64,000 bases of DNA from Hysterangium stoloniferum (taxonomy: Eukaryota > Basidiomycota > Agaricomycetes > Hysterangiales > Hysterangiaceae): the NCBI GenBank assembly GCA_015178975.1, contig WHVD01000078.1:1-64000 (forward strand), written 5' to 3'. How positions within the stretch are numbered: position 1 is the first letter of the stretch; each line of letters starts with the position of its first letter. Of this stretch, positions 32,188 through 44,600 are shown in pieces. The position numbers and the translations under genes were made by a program. The notes beneath the pieces were generated by a model. It was not told where the DNA came from. It ran no database searches and saw only the letters and a list, made by a program, of their open reading frames with translations.

Positions 32188-35100
32188 ATGTCTATCCCCC
32201 AACAGCTACCCCAAGCTCAGTCCACTACCCCGGCATCTTCCACGTACTCTCAGTCAAACTCATCACAACATGATCCATCGTCCCCGCCTCATTTCACATC
32301 TGACCCTTCTGTAGGCACAACCATGTATCAAACAAACCCTGCCTCCAACCGCAACACCCTTGAGCCACTCGACCATTCCCACCCCCACTCTCAGGCATTT
32401 CGCACTTCGACTGCCTTCAATCCCGCGTTTTCTACAAACTCTGGTCCATTCTCTCCGAATGCCTTTAGTCCTTTGGGTCCATCCCCTAATCAGACCCAGC
32501 AACAACAGCAACACAGACAACAATATCAATCTGTCGCTCCCTTTTCCTCCCAGTTTCCTCAATCGCAGCAGGCAAACAATTACCCCACCAAGGCTGACGT
32601 ATTCGGGACATCTGATCGTTATGAATATGACTCCTACTCTGACAACGGGCATCTCAAGCAGCAGCATGTATTCAATGTCCCTTTCACCAACAACGTTGGA
32701 TCCGCCCTTTTGCAGAGCCAACAAGTCCAGCTCTCAAAGCAGCAACAGACATACGTCAATGGCGTCAACGGAAATGCTGTCCCTTATCTGAATGGCACCG
32801 TCCAGGGTCCTACACACCACACTAACATTCAGGGTACCGTCAATGGTATTGGCTTTGGTGGGCCACCCCACGGTGGTCAGCACCCGATGCATCATGCCCC
32901 TGGACCTGGGCCTGGATCTGGGCCGCCGCCTCAGCAGCAGCAGCAGCAGCAACAACAACAGGGTTTGCCTCAGCAACAGCAGGGACAGCATGTTGCTCAA
33001 CAGCAGCAGCAGCAGCAGCAGCGTTCAGAACAATCTCAAGAGGAAATTTCCACTATATTCGTGGTTGGCTTTCCGGAGGACATGCAGGTTAGTGTCGTTA
33101 CCTAAAACATATTGTAGCTGAAGTCAGAATTGACGTAAATAATCGTATAGGAGCGTGAATTCCAGAATATGTTTACGTTTTCCGTCGGCTTCGAAGCTGC
33201 CACTCTCAAAATTCCAAACAAGGACTCCTCAGCATACGGCCCGACTACCGGTGCTTCTGGGACAGCAAGTTCGCTTCGCCAGGCAGGTTTCCTCAACACG
33301 CCTTATACAGGCTCTCAAGACCCTTACAATCTTGTCACCGTCAATTCTGGCGGCGTCGTGGTTGATGGTCCCCAAGGCACTTCCTCTTCCTGGCAGCAGC
33401 AGCAGCAACAACAACAGACTGTCTCTGACCCATATACTGACCCAGTCCCGCCTCCGCGAAAACAAATCATTGGATTTGCAAAGTTCCGTTCTAGACAGGA
33501 AGCCCTTGATGCCCGTGATGTCCTCCAAGGCAGACGCGTTGATATTGAGAAGGGCGCAGTGTTAAAAGCCGAAATGGCGAAGAAGAACTTGCATACCAAG
33601 CGAGGCGTTGGACCACTGGGTCTGCCTGTGGGTTTAGGAGGCGGAGGCGTTCCCGTTGCTGTTGCTGTTGGTGCAGGTGGCGTTCCAGAGCTAGGCTATA
33701 CCTCATCAGGGAATGAGACGCTTACGGCCAGAGACCGTGAGTTAGGTGCGTTGGGAGCTATGGGTCTCGGTGTGGGACTTGGTGTAAATCGGAATGAGGA
33801 GGAGCGTAAGAGGAAAGAGAGGGAAATCGAGAGGAATAGCAAGCTTAGGATGTCGAATGCGACGCTATACGATGCGTTCCATTCCGTAGGGAACAATAGC
33901 GCCAGTGGAAGCAACACTAGCAGTAATGGACGGGGTAGCAACGGAACTCCGATTGCTCCAACCACCTTTTCGGATACAAGTACTGCCTTTCCTGGGTATG
34001 GTTTTCAGAGCAACAGCAGTGGGAATGCGAGTACTTTCCAAACAAGCCACACGTTCGCCAACCCAGAGCCGTTCGGCCAAAACCCTACCTGGGCGCTTCC
34101 TAGCAAACCTTCTGACGCCTCTCAACCCCAACCCCAGCAAAAGCCCGTGTCTCTTCCACCTAGGCCGCCTTCTTCCCAATCTAGTCCGCCTCATCGTTCC
34201 TTCTACGGCTCGGATTCTAGCGCCTTCTCCCCCGCTGAATTTCCAGCGCCTCTTCCACCCATAGGTCCACGTCCGCGCCCTCACTCCCCTGTTGTGCAAG
34301 GGGATGGATCTCGATCAGGCTCTTCGAGCATTGCCGGTTCCCAAAGTAGTTTAGAAGGTGAATTTTCGCGGACATTGACGGTGAGCACGCACACACACCA
34401 AGGCATGACGTCTCCGCAGCTGCCGTCGCCTGGTTCTGGTGGAAGCTCAAACAATCCTGGACGGGGAAATGCATCGGATCAGAATCCTCCCGTGAGTTTA
34501 TCATCTGTAAATTTCGGTTTTGTGAGTTTGGACCGATCGGGTTGACTGATTTTATTAGATAAATACCCTCTATGTGGGTAATTTGCCGAATGCGCCTGTG
34601 CCAGCTGGGTATCCACCGAATTATCTGGAAGATTATTTGCGGGGCTTGTTTTCCCAATGTCCAGGATATAGAAAGCTTTGTTTCAGGCAGAAGAGTAATG
34701 GCCCGATGTGTTTTGTTGAGGTATGTTTTACTATTGACATGCATGTTATTTCCTTGGCTGATTCGCGTACGTTCACAGTTTGAGGATGTAAATTATGCAA
34801 CCAGGGCGTTGAACGAACTGTATGGTAATCAGCTAAATGGTCTTGTCAAGGGGGGCATTCGATTGTCTTTTTCGAAGAATCCACTCGGCGTGAGGCCTCC
34901 GCCATCGACTACGAATAGTCATCAAGGACAGAATCCACGCAGAGAATGGAATGGGCAGATGCAGCAACAACACCAGCAGCAGCAAGCCCCTCCGGGTTTG
35001 AACTATGCGGTCAATGATGCGTATCAGCCTCGTCAACAACAACTGCCGTTAGACGTTGGCGCTGGCCGTCCAATCCAAAACCAAAACCAGCCGCAAAATG

Positions 35101-35393
35101 ATATCTTGGGCTCCCCAGGTTCTTCCTATGGCTATGGCATGTCGTCACCTCCATCGCGCTTCTTCTCGCCACCGCCGACAGCGTCCTTCAGCGCAATGGG
35201 CAGTGGACCATCGAGTGCATTTCCCCGTTCCGCTAGTCAAGTAGGCTTTGGAGTTGGTCTAGTCGGATCACAGCATTCGCCTCCATCGTACAACCTTGAA
35301 GGTGATGAGCGGGCACGGCTTCGCGAGACGCCACCACATCCACATCAGTTCGCCGCCTCCCCTGGTTTAGAAGCCTCCACGAGGGTGCTCTGA
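32188..35393 (+). CDS. scw1: Whi3/Scw1-type RNA-binding protein with two RRMs
   Basis: RNA-binding regulator of the Whi3 (budding yeast) and Scw1 (fission yeast) group, which controls cell size, cell wall or cell polarity by binding mRNAs. Exons: 32188-33087, 33151-34491, 34559-34720, 34779-35393 (1005 aa from this ATG). Long Gln/Ser/Pro-rich N-terminus with polyglutamine runs (about 250-290). A first RRM starts at [12 protein letters not shown] and seems to end at [14 protein letters not shown], with about 90 residues inserted between its halves. A second, typical RRM near the C-terminus has RNP2 LYVGNLP and RNP1-like [11 protein letters not shown], ending in the group-specific [14 protein letters not shown]. 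The true start is unclear because the frame is open upstream to 31732 without an ATG. Confidence 0.85.
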
Positions 35394-37115
35394 CGCCTCC
35401 CGATTAATAGGGTCACTCAAACCCGCATTACAAGGGCCCTTCCACCATGTAACGATACCCACTCATCTCATTATCTCTACGCATAATTATGGCACTTTCC
35501 CCACCGGGCTATACATTCTTTGGTGTCTTTTATTCGTTGTTTTTGTTATTATTTGACTCCTTCACCATGACAGACTGACTCCATCTACAACCAGTCACAC
35601 ACCATCACAGTACTTATCACCTCCCATTCACGATGTCATTAAGATCTATGTTTCCTATGTCATTACATAATGCGTTTTGTTTTTTTATCTATCCAATCCT
35701 CTCTCTGTCTCGAATCTGCTCAGCTCCATGTTTTCAATGTCGCATTTTCATTTTACAGGTTGTTGTTGTCCTTTTTTTTCGCCCGACAGTTGTTTTTCGT
35801 GTTCCGATTTGCTTCTTGCATAGCTCATCAGCTGTATACTACCCGTGCTTGTGAACACGTATGTGCATTTCGTTTCTCTTTGTGGTGCTTAAACAGGTTC
35901 TTGCATATACATAATTCTAATATATGTTTGTTAGAGGCTGAAAGATAAATGAGGTCTTAATTTGACTTGTCGCGCAAGGGCATGATGGGCGCCAACAAAA
36001 TTCTTCCTTATGTAATGTGGGCGGCTTTTGTGACAAGTGCACTACCAGGTGAACCTTGGCGGAGCTAACCAAAGTAGTGGACTTCGGTGATGGCCGGAAG
36101 GTGTAAACACTAAGAGTAAACTCGTAAATTAAATAAATAAGCACTGTAGGATACACTTGATATCGATGGTAACCCTGTTACTTGTGTATTTTTTCCTCTT
36201 CAACGAGGATATCTTGGTAAGCGCGCTTTTTAAGCCGATAATCCCCGGGAAAGGTGGTTTCAGTCCACCCTGGGTACATCCATGAGAATATTCGGCCCGC
36301 ACGTAGTTAAGAGTGTATCAAAAGTTGTGTAACTTCAGTGGTTGGAAATATGTCAGGCCAGGTAATTACCTGTGGGGCTTTAACCGCCGTGTCTTATATG
36401 TTCGTGTTGCCTCCTCATTGTGATGTACGAACTCCCAAGTGTACGCCCCGCCGAGATGTTTATTTGATCGTAAGAGGTCTGTTTACTCTTTTGTATGGTC
36501 ACGCCAATAACGGCCGTTTCTTCACTGGCCGCCCTTTATGGAGGATGAAGAGAATCCAGTCTGGCATCGGTGAGCCCTCGGTTTGGGGGGCGGGGGCTCA
36601 CAGCACCGCGTGATAAAGTGATGTGCGACTTTTCTCCATGGGAGAATCGCAGCAGCAAGTCCCCGCTGCATTCCGGGGCCAGTGCACGAGCGAATTGCTG
36701 GTGCACTTGGAGGCGGGGGAAGTAGGTGCGCCGATGGGCGTGCTGGGCAGACTGCAGTGGGCATTGAACTCCTTGGAATCGGGGGGCCGTGTAGTATCTG
36801 GCGCCAGAGACGGCACCGGTGGCGCAGAGCACACGCGCGCGCGCGCACTCGGTGATATTGCGCGCGTATCTGGTTTTGTTCTAGCACATTAAAGCGGATA
36901 AATGAGGAAACAGCATGTGAGGCTGGAGAATTTATCGTCCAGATGTGTGTGTCTTTAGAAAAGGGAATGGCTTTAGATCACTTTCGGGCGACTGATTCGT
37001 TCGCTGCTACCGGTCTAACCAAGCATTTGGCTCCGGTGCCCACTTGAGCTCCAAGCGCCGACACGGAATAGCCATCCAGGCGACATTCGCCAGTTTTTCA
37101 CCTCCTTCCGTCCTC
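35394..37115. other. 1.7-kb intergenic region, no gene supported
   Basis: Contains the 3' flank of the RNA-binding protein gene (to about 35950, T-rich) and a GC-rich stretch at 36590-36880 with an alternating CG run near 36833. Several overlapping open frames exist in the GC-rich part on both strands, none with splice support or a family. I saw no tRNA-like B box. Confidence 0.5.
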
Positions 37116-38631
37116 ATGGCCGATCCAGCGACGAAGAAAGTTCTTCAAGAGCTGCTGAACACCGAAGAGCTCCAAAATAAATGTATGTCTGGAGTCCCAC
37201 CCCATGCCACTCTGTTCGACGGCTTGTGATGATTCTGACGCTGCCAATCCGTTTTCGCAGTCTGTGTAGATTGCGGCGCGCCACGCCCGCAATGGGCTTC
37301 GATTAGTTTTGCGGTTTTTATCTGCTTGCAGTGCGCGGGTGTGCATAGGGGCTTTGGTGTGCATATCAGGTGTGTGTGTCTGGCATCGAATGGTGCTCGT
37401 TCCCGTTTGCTTATGATGAAGCATCCTATTATTCGCACCATGCACGAATTGGCACCATGCACCTGTGATAAAACCTAAATTGCATGCACTAGTTTCGTAC
37501 GTAGTGTCAGCATGGACACATGGCAAGACGAGCAATTAAAGCGAATGAAGGTATGCATCATGCTCTTCTAACGTTTACTGTTATTTAATCACTTTATTGT
37601 TAGCTAGGAGGAAATGCCCCTTTCAAAGATTTTTTGCAGTCGTATCCTGCTGATCTCCAAGGAGGATACACCGAGACCATGAGTATACACGATAAATACC
37701 ATTCCTGGGCGGCAACGCAATATCGGGAAAAAGTGTGCCATGTCTTTCACGCGTGGAGTAGACTATTGACAGGCATGTGTGTGTGCAGATAACAGCGACT
37801 ATGGAAAACAAACCCTGGGAGCCATCTGCTGCGCCACCCGCCAGCGATACACCCAGCGATACACCCAGCAGAGCGACCTCTGCACAAGCTACACGTAAAT
37901 CCCGCGCGTCTGGCCGCACATCAAATCTCCGGCAGTCCTCTTCCTCTCCAGCTCCTCAATCCACACCTGCCTCCATGCCCGCTGACCAAAAGACGGCTAA
38001 CGAATCATATTTCGCGTCTTTAGGGCAATCAAACGCCTCACGACCCGACAACCTCCCCCCTTCACAGGGCGGGAGATATACTGGGTTTGGAAGCACACCA
38101 GATAACGGGCCATTGGCAGCGCCGGGAGGAAGTGAAGGACAGAATGAGACAGTGCGTGCGCTCGCCAGAGGATGGAGCATTTTCGCGGGGGCGGTCGCAG
38201 CGGTGTCGGAGACGGTCGTCGAGCGTGTTCAGGACGCTGAGTTACGAGCGCAAGTTGGCGGCTACGTCAATGCGGCATCGCAAAAGGCGGCTCTGGCTGC
38301 GGGATCAGCGAATGCATGGGGGAAGGCCACGTTGGGCGTCGACGTTGGGGAGAGTGTCGGTACTGTTGTGGATAAAGTAAAGGGTGTCGCAGGGGTGGGG
38401 GGACCAGGGGGTGGATATGAGAAGGTGGCACAAGAGCAATGGGGGTGGAACGAAGAAGATGAGGGTACATCGGCAGTTTACGGAGGGGCTGCCGATGATG
38501 ACTTTTTCAAAGAGGGGTGGCGAGATATGGAGACCTCCGGATCTGGATCAAAATCGACTGGGAGTGGGACACTACCTGCAAATGTCGAGGGGAAGAAGGG
38601 AGATGAATGGGATGAATGGAAGGATTTCTGA
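37116..38631 (+). CDS. GCS1: ADP-ribosylation factor GTPase-activating protein
   Basis: ArfGAP1/Gcs1-type protein that stimulates GTP hydrolysis by Arf1 and uncoats COPI vesicles at the Golgi. Exons: 37116-37182, 37261-37369, 37493-37550, 37604-37732, 37789-38631 (401 aa). The ArfGAP zinc finger C-x2-C-x16-C-x2-C is complete (CVDC...CLQC), followed by the catalytic Arg finger in GVHRGFGVH and the [10 protein letters not shown] segment. The C-terminal half is Ser/Pro-rich, with a possible amphipathic membrane-sensing region (residues about 240-300, Ala/Gly/Val-rich) and a Trp-containing tail ending EWDEWKDF, as in other Golgi ArfGAPs, where such WxxF motifs bind coat subunits. The start is the first ATG of the conserved frame. 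Confidence 0.93.
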
Positions 38632-38837
38632 CATTTCAGAGATGTACTTTGAATTCATGCGGAGAGAACCGTGTCATGTCTACGCGACAATGCAAGCGTT
38701 ACTGAGATGATGATCACTTGACGGTCGATACCATTTTTAGCAGATGTGCCCGAAAGGGATATACAGTGCTGTTGATGCTGGACAGAGTCTGAGACGAGTA
38801 CTTGACGTACCTTCATATCAGCTGCGGCGCTCTGGTT

Positions 38838-39039
38838 GTACCCTGAGATCACGACTTGACGAGAGTTTCCGATGGTTGGATCAATTTAGACGCGGACGGG
38901 TGAGAGGTGTTATGCAATAGAACAAGCTCTGCAGTACATTGGGCGGGTAGAATCACATCCCTATCTAGCGACCGTCCAATAGCAGCTTGTAGGTACCCTA
39001 GTCACCTTACGTAAGCCACATTCGTTTCCGTTTCCCTGT
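38838..39039. repeat. Direct repeat, copy 1, upstream of the velvet gene
   Basis: About 200 bp repeated with roughly 90% identity at 39105-39299 (offset 267 bp). It contains CTTACGTAAG, a perfect 10-bp palindrome, at 39006-39015. It has small indels relative to copy 2. Confidence 0.9.
39006..39015. promoter_or_regulatory. Palindromic TTACGTAA element, copy 1
   Basis: CTTACGTAAG matches the class of sites bound by bZIP dimers. Its recurrence in both copies of the duplicated block, with conserved flanks, makes it a candidate regulatory site for the velvet gene. Confidence 0.35.
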
Positions 39040-39104
39040 ACCTTCATCTTGTCTGGACTAGTACAGTTCTAAGTATGGCATGTGGCGGCATGGTTGTGCT
39101 AATC

Positions 39105-39299
39105 GTACCCTGAGATACGACTTGACGAGAGTTTCCGATGGTTGGATCAATTTAGACGTGGGAGGTGTTATGCAATAGAACAAGCTCTGCAGTGTACCAC
39201 AACATCGGGCGGGTAGAATCACATCCCTATCTAGCGACCTCCAATAGCATAGGTACCCTAGTCACCTTACGTAAGCCACTTTCGTTTCCGTTTCCCTGT
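39105..39299. repeat. Direct repeat, copy 2, upstream of the velvet gene
   Basis: Second copy, ending about 94 bp before the velvet start codon. Contains CTTACGTAAG at 39266-39275. The 65 bp between the copies are unrelated single-copy sequence. Confidence 0.9.
39266..39275. promoter_or_regulatory. Palindromic TTACGTAA element, copy 2
   Basis: Same palindrome and flanks as at 39006, about 120 bp upstream of the velvet start codon. Confidence 0.35.
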
Positions 39300-39392
39300 T
39301 TTTGGCGCTTCTCACGTTTCGGGTACTCTGCCTCTCAACACTCTTAAACCTCTTTCTCCCTCTTCCCCGCCTTACCCACATCCCCAACAGCG

Positions 39393-41256
39393 ATGATTCA
39401 GAAGACTACGCAGAGACAGCTCAATGCTGTGTTAGGTCAGACTCAACGTGGCACCGCCCTCGATGGTCCAGAACAGTGGAGTCAATGGGTCCGAGATAGG
39501 TGAGCACCGACCCAACCCAAGGGACAAGAAAAGTCTATTAATCCATTTCTTCCGAAGGCATTATTCATTGGAAGTCAATCAGCATCCTATACGCGCCAGA
39601 ATGTGCGGCTTTGGTGACAAGGTAAATGTTCTCCATCAATATTTCGCTATGAAATTCCCTATTTACCTCCATTCACCAGGACCGACGGCCATTAGCCCCT
39701 GCAGCCGTTGCAAAAATGGTCGTCCGCCGAGAGGATAACAGTATAGTAGACGTCGAGTGAGCGCCCTCCATACGCATCTCTGCGTCGAGTTCAATACTTA
39801 AACATATCCTAGTGATGTGGATGTGGACTTCTTTGTCGTGACGGTAGACTTATGGTCTGCTGATGGCAAACAAGAAATGAATTTGATTCGGCATCCCTCT
39901 TCAACCGACCGTTGTTTGCCCGTACATGTTACAAAGTCCCGCAAGCGAGGCTCTACTGTGGACAAACCACCCAGGCCAAGCCCGTATCCTACCCCTCTCG
40001 AGCGCCCGCGTCTCCCGACTAACCATCCTCCAAATAATGACGATAGTCTCGGAAGTCCACCTTCGGATAACATCAATGCTATTACATTACGACCGGTTCA
40101 ATCTGCAGTAAGTCTCATTACCGAATACATTGACATTGGCATCTTTAACAACCGCATGCAGCCCACCCCTCTTCTCGCCTCTTCACCGTCGTATAACAAC
40201 TATCAGTTCCCGTCATCTTCAAATGGGTGGTCTGCAGCAACCACCGATCCCTCATGGAGCTTTCCCTCAACAACCCCTGCCTTGGATCGTACATCTTTCC
40301 AGCTACCCTCCATACATTCCCTTAATCGGCCTTCTCCCGCACAACTCAGCACAACCTTTGAGCCGCCCCTCTCCGACTTGACAACATCTTTCCGTAGCTG
40401 GAACGAGGGCCTCTTTGACTCTCAGCCTCAACCGCAGACACAGCCCCAGGTTGATTCAAGATGGGAGCAAGACCCGTTTAGCCTCCCATCGCTCCCAACG
40501 CTTGATCCATGGTCGCCTCTTCCGGCGCCGCTTGCACAACCTCAATTACAGCAGCAGCAATTGCAAAGCGCCTTCCAGGCCTTTTCTCAGACTCCTGCTG
40601 CCCCGCCTGCCCCTGCCCCTGTTCCCTCGCAACAACCTCAAGCTCAAATTCAACGGGAAATTTCACCTCTTCCGCGGGATACCCCGCCTCTTCCACGACA
40701 TACATATACGCGTGCTCTTGTCGGCCCATTGAGCGCCAATGCGCAACGTCTTCAGGACGAACACCGGAAGCCTGGCATATTTTTCTTATTCCAAGATTTA
40801 AGCATCAGGACGGAAGGAACATTCAGGCTAAGAATGCGGTTGATGAACGTTGGAGAGTATGTATGATTTAACCTTGCCATACATCTCCCATCATTGTTTT
40901 CCCCTCCACCTACCGTATGCTAATAATGTCTACGCCACAGATCTCCAGCCCCAAACGGCCTCTCTAACTCGGTACACACAGGTATATCCCCTGTGCTCGC
41001 CGAAATATTCACCGAGCCCTTCACGGTATACTCCGCGAAGCGTTTCCCAGGCGTACCTGATACCACTGCGCTTTCCATCGCATTTGGAAACCAGGGGCAG
41101 AAGCTTCCCTTGGTACGTATTTGGCCTTCTTCTCGGTTTTTAAGACACGGAGATTGATCATTCTTGTAATGAACGCAGCGCAATAGACATGGAACAGGCA
41201 AACAGCAGCGACGCCGCCGACCAGGCACAGCCTCGTCCGACGAGGACTCGTCGTAG
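39393..41256 (+). CDS. velB: Velvet-family transcription regulator, VelB-like
   Basis: Fungal regulator linking development and secondary metabolism; velvet proteins dimerise and bind DNA through an NF-kappaB-like fold. Exons: 39393-39499, 39558-39621, 39680-39756, 39813-40107, 40162-40856, 40941-41112, 41179-41256 (495 aa). The velvet domain starts at HYSLEVNQHPIRARMCGFG, continues with DRRPLAP and VDFFVVTVDLW, is broken by about 240 residues of Pro/Gln/Ser-rich sequence, and resumes at PGIFFLFQDLSIRTEGTFRL to the end with FTVYSAKRFPGV and LSIAFGNQGQKLP. A large insertion inside the domain is characteristic of VelB. The C-terminus RRRRPGTASSDEDSS may be a nuclear signal with a kinase site. 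The intron 40108-40161 is 54 bp, so its retention would keep the frame. Confidence 0.92.
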
Positions 41257-41616
41257 TCTCTTGTTCTTTAATTATTTTATGTTATTTTGTGTAGACAGCG
41301 GGACCTGTTGTGGGACTTGGTCCACGGAGCGACTCCCTCATTTTTCATAGATCATTATTTAGCGTATGCTGAGCGTTTTCTTCGTGTTTACTTTGCATTA
41401 TTGTCTTAATGTTTTCCCTTGTATATTCTGTACGAATCGAAGCATGGTTACTGCGATGACTTGCGCGTTCATTTGACAGCAATGAAGGTCACGAATAACC
41501 TTCAAAGTACTTGATAAACTCCAGACCCCTGCTGCGACACATTGTATTCTTTCAGATGCCAGAGTTATGTTAGAAGTTAATTGTTTATATATCGTGAATC
41601 CCAATGCTTTCTACAC

Positions 41617-44600
41617 TCAGTACGGTGGCTTGTACTTGCCTCCGAGAAGATGCACACTGACCATCATCATGGCTCTCGGATACGACGTTGAAATCCATTC
41701 CAGAGTCTTCCTTGCATCCAACGGCTCGTCCTCCCTTCTATCATCTCCCGAGATTACCCTGTCGCGCTGGACCCCCCCCTCCATCGGCAAAACAGGCCTC
41801 CCAGACTTCAGCGTTTCCATCGCCCACCCTAATGCATCCAAAACGCGGAGATGCGTCCGCCATCCCTGAAGGTGCGCCGACATCTGCTGCAGCTCGTATA
41901 GTGGCTGTGCGTAATCGTGTTCGGATGAACTAAGCCAGCCTTCATTGCGTGTAGAGGCTTCAACCACTTGGATGCGGCGGGACTCCACGCGCATAGGAAC
42001 GGCCTGCTTGACATCAGATTCTATCTCGGCTTCGGCATGAGGTTCTTCTGCTTTGGATTTCTTGACCTTGCCGCGTGCAGCGGAAGCTGGAAGCGGCTGC
42101 GAGGCGAGATGGCGGACGTCCTGCGGCAACGGGACGGTGTCATCGAAGAAAGACAGCGGCGTTTGTGGCCTTTTACGCCGGGAACGCACAATTCGCCTGT
42201 TCTGCAAGCTGTACGGCAAAAGAACGCGTTCAACAATCTCAAACGCACGTGCGACTTCGCCAGCGCGGACGAGAGCCACAGCGAGGTGGTTCCAGTTGTG
42301 GGCGTCGAACGCGAAGCCCCAGTCACGCACCTGTCGCCACACCTTCGCAATCTTTACATGTTGACCAGCGGCGGAAAGCGCATTGATGTATATCGATAAC
42401 GAAAGACAAAGACTGTTTTCGTTATGATGTGGGGTGTGGGGTGTTTCCTCATTGATCTGACCTTGGGCCTTGTTTTGAGCTGTTTCCGAACCAAAACCCT
42501 CAAACAGGTCTTTGTTCAAGAACCGCCTCGCAACTTCCACCGCTTCACCCCAGATTTGTTCCACGCTTTCCAGATTGCCAACCCGTCGATACGCGTCCAT
42601 AAGTACATTGAGAGAAACCATTGTGGGTTCACCGCCCATGGCGAGCATTGAGTCAAACAATCGCTCTACAGACCTTATATCCATATCTTGTCCATAGATG
42701 GTGAGCAGCGGTGTGAATACAACCTCTAGAGCCCTAGGACGACCGCCACGGGTTGATGTCAGCCATGCCTTATCCTTGCCATCCGTTTTTGTAAGGCCAC
42801 GCATGAATTCTTCTGCAATGGCCAGGCTTTCCACAGATCGCTCATTCGCGAAAGAGTTGATAATAACACCGAATGTTACGGCGTCGGGACGCAACGCTCG
42901 GGTCTGCATGTCATGATATATTGATTTCGCCGTCGTTGGGTCGTTATTGCGCAGATAACCAGCCATTAATATTGTCAACAGATAGGAGTCCACGCGGGTC
43001 TTCTTTTTCCCGAATACCGGCATTGTGTCGAACTCGTTGAACAAATCGCGAGCTACGTCCATTTGCCCAGAGTCGCAGGCCGATTGGATTACCAAAGAGT
43101 ATGTAATTATGTTGGGTGTGAGTTTCTGCCGCTTCATACGCTGAAATATGGCAGAAACCACGCTGAACGGCGCTCCTATGTGTACATATGCCTTAAGAAG
43201 AACATTGAAAAGCCTCGTTGTGTTCCTACTACCATCCAGCTTTGTGTGATTGATATAATCAAAGACGCGGATAGCGCCTCGCCACGACCCGGCCTCGATA
43301 TGTGCATCCATTAACGCAATGTTCATCACAGTGTCGGGAACCACACCATCCTGGATCGCACGCTGATAGATACGTTCAGCAGTCACAGGGTCTTTTCTAT
43401 CCGCCATGATTGAAATCATGGTGGTGAATGCGACTTTGTCGGGCTTGACTTTGTTCTGATACATTCTGCTTAAAATAGCCGTTGCGGCTTCGAGATCTTG
43501 CAGTTTCGCGAATGCTAGCAACATCATGTTGTATATCTCGGCGGTAGGCTTAATACCGGCCTTCGTCATCCTCTCCAGCCAGCTATTTATCCCTTGTATG
43601 TCTCCGGCTCGGATATGAGCGTGGATCACGGTTCGAAACACCCTCAAAGTGGGCTTCTGTAGTCCGCCCACCGGATAAAACTTGTTGAAAAGTTCACAAG
43701 TGCGAATTGTGTCGCCAACTGAAGCGTACGCGTGCAGTAATCGGAGTCGAGCCCCATCATCAGCAAAGCCTCGGTTTACCATCACGTCAAAATGCCCATG
43801 TGCCTCCTCCCAGTCACCTAGTTGGGAAGCCAGCATTAAGCTGGTATGTAGCTCATCCTTGGTTCTCTTTTTCGGATCGGTGATTTGGTCTGCGAAATGT
43901 ACACAAAGAGAGTCATATACTTTTGTGGCAAGTTCGGTCTCTCGACATGCCATGAACATCTGCATCAACCGAAGATGCCCTTGAAACGAGAGAAAGACCC
44001 CACGCGTTTGTAATTCTTGAGATAGATGCCAGGCCTGGTCTGTGTCACCTCTGTGGCACAGGATCATATAAAAGATGCATGCTGCATTCTGCTTCGCCTC
44101 CGGGGTTTTGGGAAACTTCACAATCCATGAAAGCGGTTCTTCAACAGCTGCAAAAGCGTTGAATATGGCACGGCGAAACTCTGTCTTCTCATTCTTCTTG
44201 TGAAACTGTTCGCCGGGTCTTTCCAGCAACATGTATGTTGGCCTCCAGAACAGCATAAGGTATTCGAAAGCTGTAGAAAGGTCATACAAATCCTCTGCAG
44301 CTACAAAAAGATCTGTGATGGCCCGAATGATTCTGACATCGAGAATATCGTGTGAATACCTGAGGATTTGGGTGAGTGAATCGCCCACAGCAGACAGATC
44401 ACCTCTCAATGTCCAATAACGCCATTTAAAAACATTGATATTAAGCTGCGAAGTTTCGAGAGCCCCTCTGCTCAATTGCTTCGTGGCATAATCCAAAAAG
44501 TCAGCGAAACTTTTTGCACGTGAACTGGTTGCATCCCCCGGTCGAATCCTACTCTTATCTATAACCATATTTGCCAAATCCAACAGCTCGGAGCCTGGCA

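Noticed and set aside
36200-36330. Possible tRNA because of a short stem (GGTGG...CCACC)
   Set aside because: No T-arm consensus (GGTTCGA) and no cloverleaf could be drawn around it.
36522-36892. Overlapping open frames on both strands in the GC-rich stretch
   Set aside because: High GC removes stops on all frames; composition looks like simple GC-rich intergenic DNA and nothing resembles a known protein.
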